64,000 bases of DNA, from NCBI RefSeq assembly GCF_002078875.1, contig NC_034410.1:39494797-39558796 (forward strand), given 5' to 3'. Shown here piece by piece: positions 1 to 12,361 of the stretch. Numbering within the stretch: position 1 is the first letter of the stretch; the number at the start of each line of letters is the position of its first letter. Source of the stretch: Numida meleagris. Taxonomy: Eukaryota > Chordata > Aves > Galliformes > Numididae. Both the position numbers and the translations under genes were made by a program. The notes beneath the pieces were generated by a model. That model worked only from the letters and a program-made list of their open reading frames with translations, was not told the DNA's origin and ran no database searches.

Positions 1-532
1 AATTTTCAGGCACAGGCTGTTGTGGGATGAATTAATCAATGTTCAGTGCTGAGAAAAAGAGGTTCGCATTGATGTTCAATCTGTTGCCTGTGCTAGCCCT
101 GTTATGTGTTGCTGGTCCTTACAGTAATGCACCTGTATTATATGGCTTTTTTATCTGGTGTAATCCAAGCTTTCTTGAAAATATAAGAAATATTACACAA
201 TAAAAGAACAGAAAGGGCAGAGGTTGGAAGCTGACTGCAACAATTTGTCTTCAAAAGGTCTTAACAGTAGGAATGCCTTTGATATGAATTTCCTTGTCTG
301 TGCTTTTCCTTTGCAGTCACATGTGCTGCAGGGTTTTGCATGAGGTGGGAGCAACACCATTTGTTTCAAAGCATTTCAGCTACTGGAAGAATGTTAAATT
401 AAAAAAAGAGGAGTTGGGTTAAAAGGTTGATTTTTCCCAAGTAGATCCAGGTAATTTAATATGTATTCCTATAAGATTTATTATTTATTTCACAGATGTC
501 TATGGTTTGCTTTCTTGAACTTTTATGTGTCG

Positions 533-1865
533 AATAGAATCACAGAATAACAGAATGGCTTGAGTTGGAAGTGACCTTAACAATCATCTGCTTTCAGCTT
601 CCCTGCCGTGGACAGGGTTGCTGCCCACTAGATCAGACTACTCAGAGCCCCAGCCAACCTGGCCTTGAACGCCCCCAGGGATAGGGCATCCACAGCTTCT
701 CTGGGCACTCTGTGTCAGTGCCTTGCCACTTACTGAGTGAAAAATTTCCTCCTAACATCTAATCTAAATCTCCCCTCTTTTAGTGTAAAGCCATTCCCTC
801 TTGTCCTATCACTATGAGAACACGTAAAAAGTCTGTCTCCCTTCTGTTTATAAGCTCCTTTTAAGTCTTGGAAGGCTGCAGTGAGATCTCCCAGAACCTT
901 CTCTTCTCCAGACTGAACAAGCCCAGCTGCCTCGACCTTTCTTCACAGGAGAAGTGCTCCAGCCCTCTGAAGATCTTCATGGCCCTCCTCTGGACCTGCT
1001 CCAACAGTTCCATTTCTTTTGTGTGCTGGAGCTCCCAGGCCTGCACGCAGTACTCCAGATGGGGCCTGATGAGGGCAGATTAGAGAGGGACATTCTCCTC
1101 CCTCTCTCTGCTGGCTACTTGCACTTCTCTTTCGATAAAGGATTTACTCCTTTGTCTTCAAAGAAAGCTTCCAAGGGAGATCTCATTTAATAATTCCTTA
1201 AACATCCTAAAATTAGCTTTCTTAAAGTTCAGGGTCCTGACTATGCTTTTTGCCAGGCCCTTATTCCTTGTGATCACAAACTGAGCAAGGGCATGGTCAG
1301 TAAAGGCCAGACTGCCTCCAACCGTAGCCTCTTTACTGAGATCCTCTGCATTGGTGAGCTCTAGGTCCAGTAACACTTCTCCTTTGGTCATTTTATCTAA
1401 TAGCTGAACCAAGAAGTTATCCTCAGTGCACTCCAGGAGTCTCCTAGATTGCTTCCCAGCAGACGTCTGGGTGGTTGAAATCCCGCATCAGAATAAGAGC
1501 CTGCAAGTGTGACACTTGCAGCTGAAGAAAGACGGTCCTCATCCACAGGCTCCTTCTGGTCAGTCAGCCTGTAGTAGACACTGACCACCAGATGTCCTTT
1601 ATATTTCTGGTCCCTGATTTTTACCCACAAGCTCTTGATCTGATCATGACTGTTTTTCAGAGGCAGCTCTTCGCAATCTATCAATCTCTTAACATAGTGG
1701 GCAACTCTCCCACCCTTCCTTCCCTGCCTATTTCTTCTGAAAAGCTTGTAGCCCTCGATCATCGTGCTTCAGTTACAGAACATTATCTAGAGCAGACTGG
1801 GCATTGGTCTCATTGAGTGGTGTCTGATTTGCCACAACAAGGAGCGGCTTTTGGCTGCTGTGCTC
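533..1865 (-). mobile_element. CR1 LINE fragment with its reverse transcriptase region deleted
   Basis: An antisense CR1 non-LTR retrotransposon remnant. Its 3' end faces the window start: AATAGAATCACAGAAT at 534-549 is the CR1 tail read in reverse. Reading the minus strand, about 1762-1400 encodes endonuclease-like sequence (GYKLFRRNRQGRKGG, then SLWVKIRDQ, then VVSVYYRLTDQ). About 1412-1158 continues the endonuclease (LLDLELTNAEDL, SLAFTDHALAQF). It then jumps to the very end of ORF2 at about 1110-861 ([27 protein letters not shown]). The roughly 1.5 kb that should carry the RT palm motifs is absent. Frameshifts and stops make it inactive. The boundary near 1865 is approximate, because the 5' sequence becomes too diverged to align by eye. 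Confidence 0.88.
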
Positions 1866-4800
1866 CCCTTTTCTGCCCCTTTTGGGCTTCCATGGCCCTG
1901 CTGAAAATGAAACTACAAAAGCTACCCGAGTTCTTCCTTTCTATTTATATAGGCTAGAAAAATAAAACAAAAATGGTTCTTATTCGGTAGTACAAACTGA
2001 ACAGCTAATTAGTCGATGAGCTGAATGTTTCATGCTTTGTACTCTCACACTGCTCACTCCTCACTTCCATTTGTTCCGTTGCACTACCTTTATTTAATTT
2101 CATCTTAAATTATCTAATGCTTTAATCTTTTGATGTCAGAGACTGGATTTGTCTATGGTTTGGAAAGCTCCCAGAAAAATGAGGCCGGGAACCATCAAGT
2201 GCTACTGCAGCACAAGTAATGGTTGATTAGGCTAAGGTCAGGGCAGTGGCTTACTCCTGATCAAGAGAGAATTTCATGCTCCCTTGTATTAAACTTCAAT
2301 GATGTGTAGCATACTTGAATCAATAAATAGCATTTTGCTGTTCATGCCCATTGGAAATAATACATGATGCTGCAAGTATTGATCAAAGAGCTCTACTCCG
2401 TTAATCCCTTTGCTTGTAGCAATGTTAAATATTTACAGATTCTCCTTAGTATCTATCCTGAAGTGTGTTTTCACCTTGCAAAAATGCTCAGCCTGTCTGC
2501 TTCATACGGCTTTTACAAATATTTTCTTATTTTTTCCTCCTCTTTTCAAGCACATATGTGACATAAAGCATTATACTGTGGTTGTACTGACCACTTTTAA
2601 TGCTTTATTTCATTAACATGTTGAGAATGTATACACTGATTGGAATGATGTAGTAATTGTGAATTAAGCAGCAGAATGCCTCAGAGATAAAATCCATCAG
2701 TGCCTCATCTGCAAGTGGTTGACTTACAGTAAGGACAAAGAGAGACTAACACTGTGCAGCATGCTGCTGTATTGTGTGAAGGCAGATAACAAAGAAGGCA
2801 TATTCATATCATGTTTATTTACCCAAATATTCATGAAATTATCTAAAAATTAACACTATAAATAAGTTATTTTCCCCTTAGCTGCTTATTTTGTTCATCT
2901 GTATTCTCATCAAGAAGTCCCTGAGTGGTTTGTAGTAGAAGATACAATGAATCCTGTAGGCTCTCTGTCTCCTGTGCTTGTTCATTGACCTCATGTAAAT
3001 GTAATCATTTATCTTCAATTTTTTATACTAATGTATTGAAGGCAGACTTGATATTGTCAGACATGCAATGGAATACGCTCCAGGAAACCTTCCTTCCAGT
3101 GGTGAGGTGACAAATGAAAAAGAAAATAAAAATGGATTTTGCAATTTAAAGCATAGTGTGCTCAGGGAAGAATGCATAGCCAGCTATAATGTGATATGAT
3201 TCATTTCTATATATGCAGGCAAGAATTTTACACAAAAGCTTTATGGGAGATGTACAGGATATTTAAAGTAACATGAAGACTTTTCTACATAATGGTGCTT
3301 TCTTAATCTATCACAAGCTTGAAAAAAGATTTAAGTACTTGTGTTTGCCCCACTATCTTTCAGTAAGATGTCACGTTATGCCTTATTCCATTACCTTTTT
3401 AATCATCCTTCAGACCTGGTTATATGTTTAAAGAAAAAGGTTGGCAAAGAGAGTAAAATTGCAAACATACTTCTTTCACTAAATCCCTAATGATCTTGTT
3501 CTTACCACATAAAGAAATTACATCTTAGGTATATACAAAGCAGGTGCAAAATAAGCCAGTCCTTTCAGTTAAAAATACTCCAAGACTTTAAATGATTTCC
3601 TCTTGTTTAGGTATTTTGTAATCAATGGCAGGGGAATTTTAATGAGTCGGTCTGCTACTGATACTCCATGAAGATTTGGGGCATGGTTTTTTCAGAGTTC
3701 AGGTTTCATCTGGACACAAACATAAAAATGGAATATCTCAGATCCGTAAAATGTACAGTCCTAAATATCAGCATTGGTGTTAGAAGAGACAGAACACTTT
3801 TTAAAAATCTAGGTTATTTTGTGTGGTGAAAGCTGTATGAAAATCCAGCTATTGCGGGTACTGAGTGGGGCCTGGGAGAGTTCAGCAGCTGATGGCACCA
3901 CAGCATGGTAAACAGTGACTTACTTTCTTGCTCCTGACAATTTAAAGTTGTTCAAGTTTAGGATAGGTGCAGGGATGTTCTCTTTGGTCTGTCAAAGCTT
4001 TTCAAGGAAAAGATGTCTGGTTTTAGTCATCAGCATTTGGAGGAGTGTTTTCCAAATATTGACTATTTTAGCTTCTTGAGTTCCTTTAATATGAGGAAAA
4101 TATCCCATTTTCCCCAGTAACGTGACTGGGGCATAAATGCAGCGAGGCACTTGTTGCTTCTGCAGATGAGTTGATTTGGCCGTCCTGCTCTCTCTGTGAA
4201 ATGCATGGGGAACTGACGCCCCTACATTTCTGCAGACTGAATTGCAAACACAGTTTCTACATCGAGTGCTAACCCCCCAGAGTGATTGTGAAAGGCTCAG
4301 ACAGAAACAGAACCCAGACCTCCAGGTTCCTAAACGTAGGCCTTAAGATTGAGACTAGAATAAATATTTGTTGTTTTCCTAATCTCTACCAACTGGCTCC
4401 CAAAATAGGTTATATATCTCAGTGCTATAAGAACTGACTTTAGGTTAAGTGATTGGATTCTGTGCTTTTTGGAACATTTCTGTTAAAAATGTATTTTTAC
4501 TGGAGAATTTTTATTTGTGGCAGGCAGGTATGTCTGGTTATATGAATTATTGTTTTGTATTAAACTTTTGAGCTGATTTCTCATCATATATATGTAAATA
4601 AATTGCACCGCTATGTTGGGAAGCAAACTCCCAAGGTTTGCCCAGCAGTTATGTATCCTCAGGTATGTTGAGTGAATCATTACAAATAATGACTCCACAC
4701 TCTCCATACGGGACTGGAAGTTCACTGTTAGGGAAGATACAACCACTTCTCGAATCATCCATGAGCACTCCTGGGTATACATCAGCCAAAGTGGTCACCA

Positions 4801-7800
4801 CTGGGTGACAAAAGCTGCCTCTCCTCCATACATAGCAATGCATTTTTCTATGTAAATGATTGAAAAAGGATTTGAAGCTTGAAAAATTTCCTGAGATGTT
4901 TCCATTTCCAATGGAATTGATTAACAGTATGTGGAAGCACGCTGCAGAGCATGAAGCACAAGGGCATATTTTTTTTTTTTACGGTTTGGGAATACTTGCT
5001 TGATCAGAACTGTGTGATGAATGGCTCTGTCTTTTGTAGGTGGATGTTCAGCAGAGTGTATTTGCTGCAGTTGCTGTCATTCACAGCAAAAAGCTCTTTT
5101 GTACCTTGTAAGCCCATGTGGCTTGACAGAGGTAGTTTTGTGTCAGTGCTGAGTGATTGCATGCTTTCTGGGTCATTCATGTTAACATTTTGATTACAGT
5201 GGTGAGTTACAGAGGATGAGCTGCAGAGACTGATGCTACACTGGAACACACTAACTTAGATGAAGTAAAAGCATTTAACTAACTACTAAGTTTTGAGAAA
5301 AAGTGAATCACTTAAAGAGATACTCCTTAAAGAAACTGTGTTCCGGTGTTGTTTTCAGCTGATGTCCTTCAGAGTTTGCTGTGTTTTACAGTAGACATGA
5401 TCTAGAGAAGCCTGCATGAAATACTAAGGTAAGTTCAGTGAAAATAAGGTACGAGACCTTCTGTGTGCTCAGTTTCCCCAATCATTCTGTCATGTATTGT
5501 GAAAAAAATACTTGATTCTGGAGAGCTTGCAAATGAAAACTTGTGTAGAAGAGCGAGGGACATAATCCTGCATGGATGAAAGCACTCTGCATTATAACCA
5601 GCTCTGTTCTGCTACTTCACCACCACCAGCAGACAAAAGACAAGAGTAAGTGAGCTGTTGTTAAGCCTAAATGTTATGTTTTCATTCTTTTTCTGCCAAG
5701 AGCACTTCAAACTAAGTGAACATCTGTACATTAGGCATGAGAATCCTACTCAGTTTGGAATTTTTACATCCCAGTGCATCTATGTGCTGACTGAGGATCC
5801 ATGCAGGAAGGCAACTGTTGCTGCTCTTTGCTGGGCAGCATACAGGGCTGCACGATCTGGCTCTAAATGCAATTAATTTGATGTTCCTTTAGAAAGCAAC
5901 AACAAGTAAAACTGCAGGCTTTCAGTGAGTTGTGTATAGCCCCAAATAAATCTTCTACCAGTCACACGGTGCAAACTCACCTTCCTTGAACTTGATTTTT
6001 AAGACTCTTATCTACCCTGGGAATCTCTGCTGCTCATTCCCTGCCCCTTCTATGCATAGAAGTTTCATTGATCTCAACAGGATTTCTTTGTGCTAGGCAC
6101 CATCAGTATATTCAGCAGAGATCTGTGGTGCTACTAAAAGATGCACAGTGCCTGTTGGAGATAAAATATCCATCGAAAGATTTCCCACCAAGAACATGTA
6201 GCTAGCTTTTTACATGGAGAGTGGCACTGAGCTGAATTTATGTAAAGGGTAATTTGTTTCATAACATTTTCAAGCTTCATTCATCTGTGCCTCTGTGAAT
6301 AGTCCACATCCCCCTCTGCTTCCTTCAGGTGTTCAGTATTTGCTCAGATGGGTATCTGTGGCTATGGATCATACGTGTATGTAGTGCAGTGTGTTGAAAA
6401 CAATGTGGAGGAGGAAGGGATATTCTGATAGTGCTTTAGTATTTATGGACACCATTTCTTTTCTGGAGGCACTGTATTCTGAAGGCAGTACTGGGTATTG
6501 GATTGACTTGCAGCTGCTATATACTCACTCTTGAATTGTCCCCATACTGCCATGTGGGAGCTTTTAGGATTAGCTTTTCACAGTGTAAGTAGGGAGTCAT
6601 TATTATAAACAGAAAAAAATAAAAATAGTTCTTTTTAGTATGTAAACTGGAGAATAATAAATGGCTCTCTGTTATTATTATCTCAGCCAACTAATCCCTG
6701 TCATACTCTGCACTGACTGAAGTGATCTGATCATTTTACCTTGAGGAGGGTCAGAGTTAAGGGAGAAGCCATTCTCTTTCCATTGTCCTTGTCCATGTAC
6801 ACAAAACTTTTAATAAAGCAAGGTCAGAGGAACTGTTAGGGATCTCTTCCTTGTTTTGGTGTTATTCTTCCACTCTGTTCTTATACAGACTTTAGCTCTC
6901 ATTAGGCTCTTTTTTTAATTTAAATTGTTTTTATCTCATGTTGCCAACAAATCAATCAGAGGAGCCATCCCTATGAATACAGAACATCTATGGAGGCCAA
7001 CATTGATTTCTCTGCAGCTGCTTCTTATTATAAAGTTCCCTAGTGTGAGGAAGACGCTAAATAGAAGCTAATAGACATTACATCTCACATGCATTTTCAC
7101 ATTCTAATAAATATAGTTTTGGGATTTTTTTTCCCTCTATAAAAAATTCAGCTATTCTTGCTTGGAAAAGGTTAAAAATATATTTCTGCTATTCTTTCTT
7201 TTCCGTTAGAAACTTGCACAGGTATTGTGAGTCATTATTCACCCTGATCAACAAAGAATGTTGTTGCCTTGCAATGACTTTTTGCATGGTAGAAATATTT
7301 ATATTTCCTGCTGTGTTAATTGGTGTTACTAGTAAAGTTTAGAAGAGAAATATTTCTCAGCTACCAAGAAGTTACTTGCTAGACAGTCTGATTAGTGAAG
7401 AGAGTGAAAGTCAGCCAAATTATTTTAATAGGATTTTTAGCTTTTCCAGAGGAAAAAAAAAAATGCAGAACAAAAATAGACCACTTAGAAACCTGCCACT
7501 TTTCTCTATTAACACTTCGCTGTCTGTTGTGCATAAATGTCTGAACTACCATGAAATCAATCATCAGCATGGTCAAAGGCAGCTGCATGAAAATAAACAA
7601 ACCCAATATAACAGAACTGGGCATAGATTTCCCTTGTTGACAGGGGAGGTGGTCTAATCCTCTTATGTTATCATAGAAAGGAGTCTCAAATCAAACATCT
7701 AAAAAGCCAGTCCCATTCCATTGTATTTTTGCTGCTTTTCCCGAAGAGCACTCCTTGGTTGGGTGCTCTACGTATGGTATTTGTTACCAGCAGTTGTTTG

Positions 7801-10800
7801 GCTGAGCATCTCCTTTCGCTCCAATAGCTACACTTTCCCTCTCCACTTCTGCTGGCTGTTTGCCAGAGATCCCCATTATTGCAGTCCCAATGAGCATTGC
7901 TAGTTCAAACTTTATGGAAATAGGGTAAATGCACCAGTCATCCATGGAGGAGGGCAGTTTGCTCAAAACCTTTGCCCATGGCAGCTGAAATTCTTGCTGC
8001 AGCTTCCTCCCTGGCATCTGTTTCAATTCAAAAAGGGGTCAGAGTAGGCTCCTGAATGCATCAGGAGCTTCAAACAAGCTTTCAAACAAGCTCTTGTGCT
8101 GAATGTAATTAGTTACCTTTGTTAGACACAAGGATCAAGCCTGCTGGGTCTAAAAATCTGTTTGGAAGTTTTAGAAGTTTGTTGGTTTTTTTTTTAATTC
8201 CACCTTAACACTACCATGTGGCTAATTCTCTAAATGTACTGCGTATAGGCTGTGGCCTTCTGCTTTTAATCCTTGTGTATGTTGGACCTTTACAGCCTTA
8301 GAATTTAAACATAAATTTCTTCTAGGAGAAACAAATCAAATACTGAAAGTACATTAATATGTATTATTCTGAAAATTCTTGGTGGAAAAAATTGAAAGCT
8401 TCAGTGCTGCTTTTTTCAGCACTGCCTGATCCAGAGACATTTAAATCCATTTTGATTTTAAATTGAGTTTCTTTCCAAATTGTGGGCAAGGCCAGCAGTC
8501 ATCTCTATTTCTCAGCATTTTCACTGAAAGTAACTGCTGTGCTGGACTGATGTGAAAGTATAAAAAGTAAATGACAAAAGGAAGCAAGGGATTGACTGTT
8601 CTGAAGAAGATAGGAACAGAGTTCGGGATGGGGATCAAACATGAATGTTTTCTGTAGGTTGAGAAAATTTGACAATGACAATTTTTGTTATTTTTTTTTC
8701 ACCCACTCATATGGTGAGGATTGTTTACGCAGTACTAAAGAGACTAGTCAAAAAGATAGAGATACTGGCATCTTGATCGAAATCTTTTTTAAAAAAAATT
8801 TTAATTAGGTTCCATTCACTGTTTTGCACAGAAAGAGGCTGAAATGAATCTTTCACCCTCAGCTCTCATTCACATTCATCCATCACTGTGTCAGAAATAA
8901 GACCTGTTAAACTAAGGGATAAATTAATCTAACAGTAGCACAACCCAAACAAAGAAGAGAATGTCCTTGTGCATAAGCAGCTTCAGATACTACAGAAAGC
9001 TGATACTCCTACATATACAGATTCTCATCCACGTAGAGATGCCCATGTGTACGTGCACATTTTTTTTATATGTACATACATATTTTTAATACATGAAATC
9101 AAAGTTTGATTTCTTTTTGGTTTTGGAAAATGAATTCTGTTTACAGTATGACCACTTAACACAGTAACAGCAATGTAACGTACCCTTAGCGTTCATATAA
9201 AACAATGACATCAACTACTGCCATGTCATCAGCAAGCAGCCAGCAAACTCTGTTTTTCTTAATCAGTATCACTAAACTCCATGTGTAAAGTGCTGTTTCC
9301 TGCTTCTGTAGCTGATGCTATGATTTAGCTGTCCTTTTTTCTTTTCTGCCTTTTTTTAACATGTTCGGCATATTAAGTATATTGCTTACTTAGCACTGCT
9401 GACAGCCAGACAGATGAGAAAATAATAAATCTCACTCCATTTTGGTGAGCAGCTCTGTAAGTAACAATTCTAATCTTCAGGTTCAAGAGACTGAATTTAG
9501 TCACCAGGCTGAATGTAGAAGCCTACATCCCACTACATCACCTATCTCCTCTTACAGTTAACAGAAGGAAAAAACGTTTCCAAGTGGTGTTTCATCTTGT
9601 CATGGAACAGATGTCTAAAGCTGATAGATGTCTCAAGTCATAAGTCTGCTCTTTTATTTCTCAGTTGTGTATAGAGGAATCTCAGGATGACTAGCTCACA
9701 TGTAGAGGCCTATATTGCATATGTCTGTTTTAAGGTGAAATAAAACCCACATAAAAGTAGGAGCTCAGTAAAAGAAGGTGATCCTGTTTAGTAAACATGG
9801 AGTTCATGTTAAAGAGCATCTTCATTCTTGTTGTGACTCCACCAACTACTTCTTGTGTGCTTTGTCCCTTCTGTTGGATTTTCACTGCCTCTAGTATGAG
9901 GGCGCCTATACTAAGTGGGGTTTTATCCCAGCAAGTTTCTGTATAAACTTTATAGGAAACATGATACTACTAGGTGCAAAATATAATGAGATACTATCTC
10001 TTCTGAGATCAGAGGCCCAGTTGCCATTTAACTTCAGCAGTTGCCTGTAGTGAAACCTGCTTAGTCTGTTTTGTTTAGGCAGATTCAGGCTGAAGTAGGT
10101 GGCCATCATCTTCATAGCATTGAGCATTGCTTAGAGAACTCAGTCTGCGAGGCCACCCTCAGGCACTCTGCAGAAAAGGAACCCATTGATTTAACCTACA
10201 GCCAATATTGGATTGGTGTTCAAAGAGTGTTTCTCTTCAACAGAAAAAAATGATTCTGACTGCACAAAGCAAAGGGAACAGCAGCATTATTTTTGCCAGG
10301 TCTCTTAAAAAATGGTTTGGAAAGGTGCAAACCTGCTAGTGAGAGAGAAGAGTAACTAGTTCACTATTAAGGTTAAATACAGAGTACAGTAGAATACAAG
10401 AAATTGCTTGAACTGGGGGTGGAACATCACAATGTTTTATTATGGTCTAAGCTGTATTGACTATCTCATACAGTTCATTTTGGCAGAGAAATGAGACTCC
10501 TCCATCCTCCCTCAGAAAGCCAGTGTGCAGATGAGCATGCTAAGCATAGTCTACTATCACAAGTTACAATAAAATATGTGATAACACAGCATGCTTTGCT
10601 TGAGGTTGGTAGTTTTTCAGCAATAAACATTATTTACTTTGTACAGTGAACACAGTAACCTTGGACTGAATTGTAATGTAATGCTATGGTAATAGTGATT
10701 GATTCACCAGATGTCATACTGTAGGTAGTGCCTGTTACCATTATCAAATCAATAAATACCAGTATAGAACACTTAGAGAAAGTGGAATGAACAGTAAAGA

Positions 10801-11994
10801 ACAACCAGGGTTATAGTATATATGCAAGTTTTCTCTTTTTAAGTGGTAACAACAACAACAAAAAAATAAAATGCAAAAGACAAGGTAGCATATTAGCTAT
10901 CATCTGCATTTTTAAATAAACTGATTTTTGAACATTTTACAGATAAAGCATGAAACGTATGGGCTTCAGAGAAATCTGAGTCTAACCTAGCTTCATTGTT
11001 CTGTCACAGCTCCCAGTGCATGCTATCAGCAGAAATAAACACCTAGGTAGAATTTCTTGTTCTTAATATATTCACAGAATTAGCAGTCTTGCTGCAACAT
11101 GGTAAGATGTGTCAATTTAGAAGAGTTAACAAAAAGAGAGCAAGAAATGTTTATATGAAGTATGTGTTATTTTCAATTCATTTATTTGCAAATGTGCTAT
11201 TCAAGGCTGTTTGCATTTCTCATTATGTTGTCTCCTCAACAGGTATTATCTTAGAGTTAATTTCCAGAGCAGTATTGCATACACTATTACCTCCTCTCCT
11301 AGTTGTAATTACATAATCACCTACAAAGTCTTTTGGTATTTCATATATGATTAATACCATACAGATGTGTAACAATTAGTAATTGACTTTTGAATCATTC
11401 TGAATGTTTGTGGTAGTAGGATAAATGGACATGGAAATAAAGTCCTTTAATGTGTACACATCACTTTGTTTTGCTGTTTCAAAAGAAACAGTGAATGGCA
11501 GACATTTTTTTGTTCAGACTTAATGTTAGAGTTACAAAATTCCAAAAACATGGAAACACCATCCTATGAAATGTTTCATAACTTCAGAATTTTGTTTCAT
11601 AAGGCAGGTTACAACATAATTTCAGTGTTTTCATATCAAAAAAAAACTAAAGCACAATATATGACAAATAAGTAGAAATGAAATGTTCTAATGAAATCAT
11701 TGAAAATAGCTAGAATAAGGGACTTAAAATGGTGAGAACAAGGACTCACGAGGAAAATGTCAACAACAGCAACGCTGAAGTTTAGTTGCTTTTATCTAAT
11801 TTATTTTGTCACTCAAAGCAGGAGAAGTTAGAGACAAAGACAGGTATCTCAAGACAAGGGCACCTGTTCCAGAACTCGGAAGATGTTGACAACTTGTAAA
11901 AGAAGTGTTGAATTTTTCTCATTTAAAACTGAGAAGGAAACTTCTAAGTGGTAATGACATAAAAAGCTGAGAACAATGACAGAGAAGTTTAAAG

Positions 11995-12034
11995 CAAACA
12001 AACAAACAAACAAACAACAACAACAACAAAAAAC
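11995..12034 (+). repeat. (CAAA)n/(CAA)n microsatellite
   Basis: About five CAAA units followed by about four CAA units and a short A run. The long Val/Cys/Phe-rich reading frames on the opposite strand here come from this repeat and are not genes. Confidence 0.9.
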
Positions 12035-12256
12035 CAACCCAGAATTTGGAAGAAGACAGAAGTATCATATTTTATTTTATTAGAAGTATTTCTCTTTTCT
12101 AAAGCGATGTGATTTTCATAGCATTTTTTTCTCAATGAGTCACAAAAATTTCCTGCTTTATGACCATTCAGTGAAACTTCATATATTTCAAAGTTCCTGA
12201 ACATCAGTTTGAGCTAACGATCATTTGGGTTGTAATGTGTTTTTCTTGATCAATCT

Positions 12257-12361
12257 CTAATTTAAAATATCTAATTTAAAATATATAATCTTTATATTTA
12301 TTATTATTTATTATTATTATAATATATTATATTATTATTATATATTTATTATATTTATATC
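12257..12361. repeat. AT-rich low-complexity tract with (TTA)n
   Basis: Opens with a 14-bp direct duplication, CTAATTTAAAATAT at 12257-12270 and 12271-12284. It then becomes almost pure A/T, built of TTA and TATTA units, to about 12361. It is a simple-sequence region with no coding content. Confidence 0.9.

Noticed and set aside
1501..1521. 21-base near-perfect palindrome CTGCAAGTGT-G-ACACTTGCAG
   Set aside because: It lies within the decayed CR1 and is short. No regulatory or RNA role can be argued from it.
1397..1762. 121-codon minus-strand frame as a gene
   Set aside because: GYKLFRRNRQGRKGG and SLWVKIRDQ identify it as CR1 endonuclease. It is frameshifted and belongs to the 533-1865 element.
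8069..8092. Tandem 12-bp duplication TTCAAACAAGCT x2
   Set aside because: An ordinary replication-slippage duplication, too small to suggest function.
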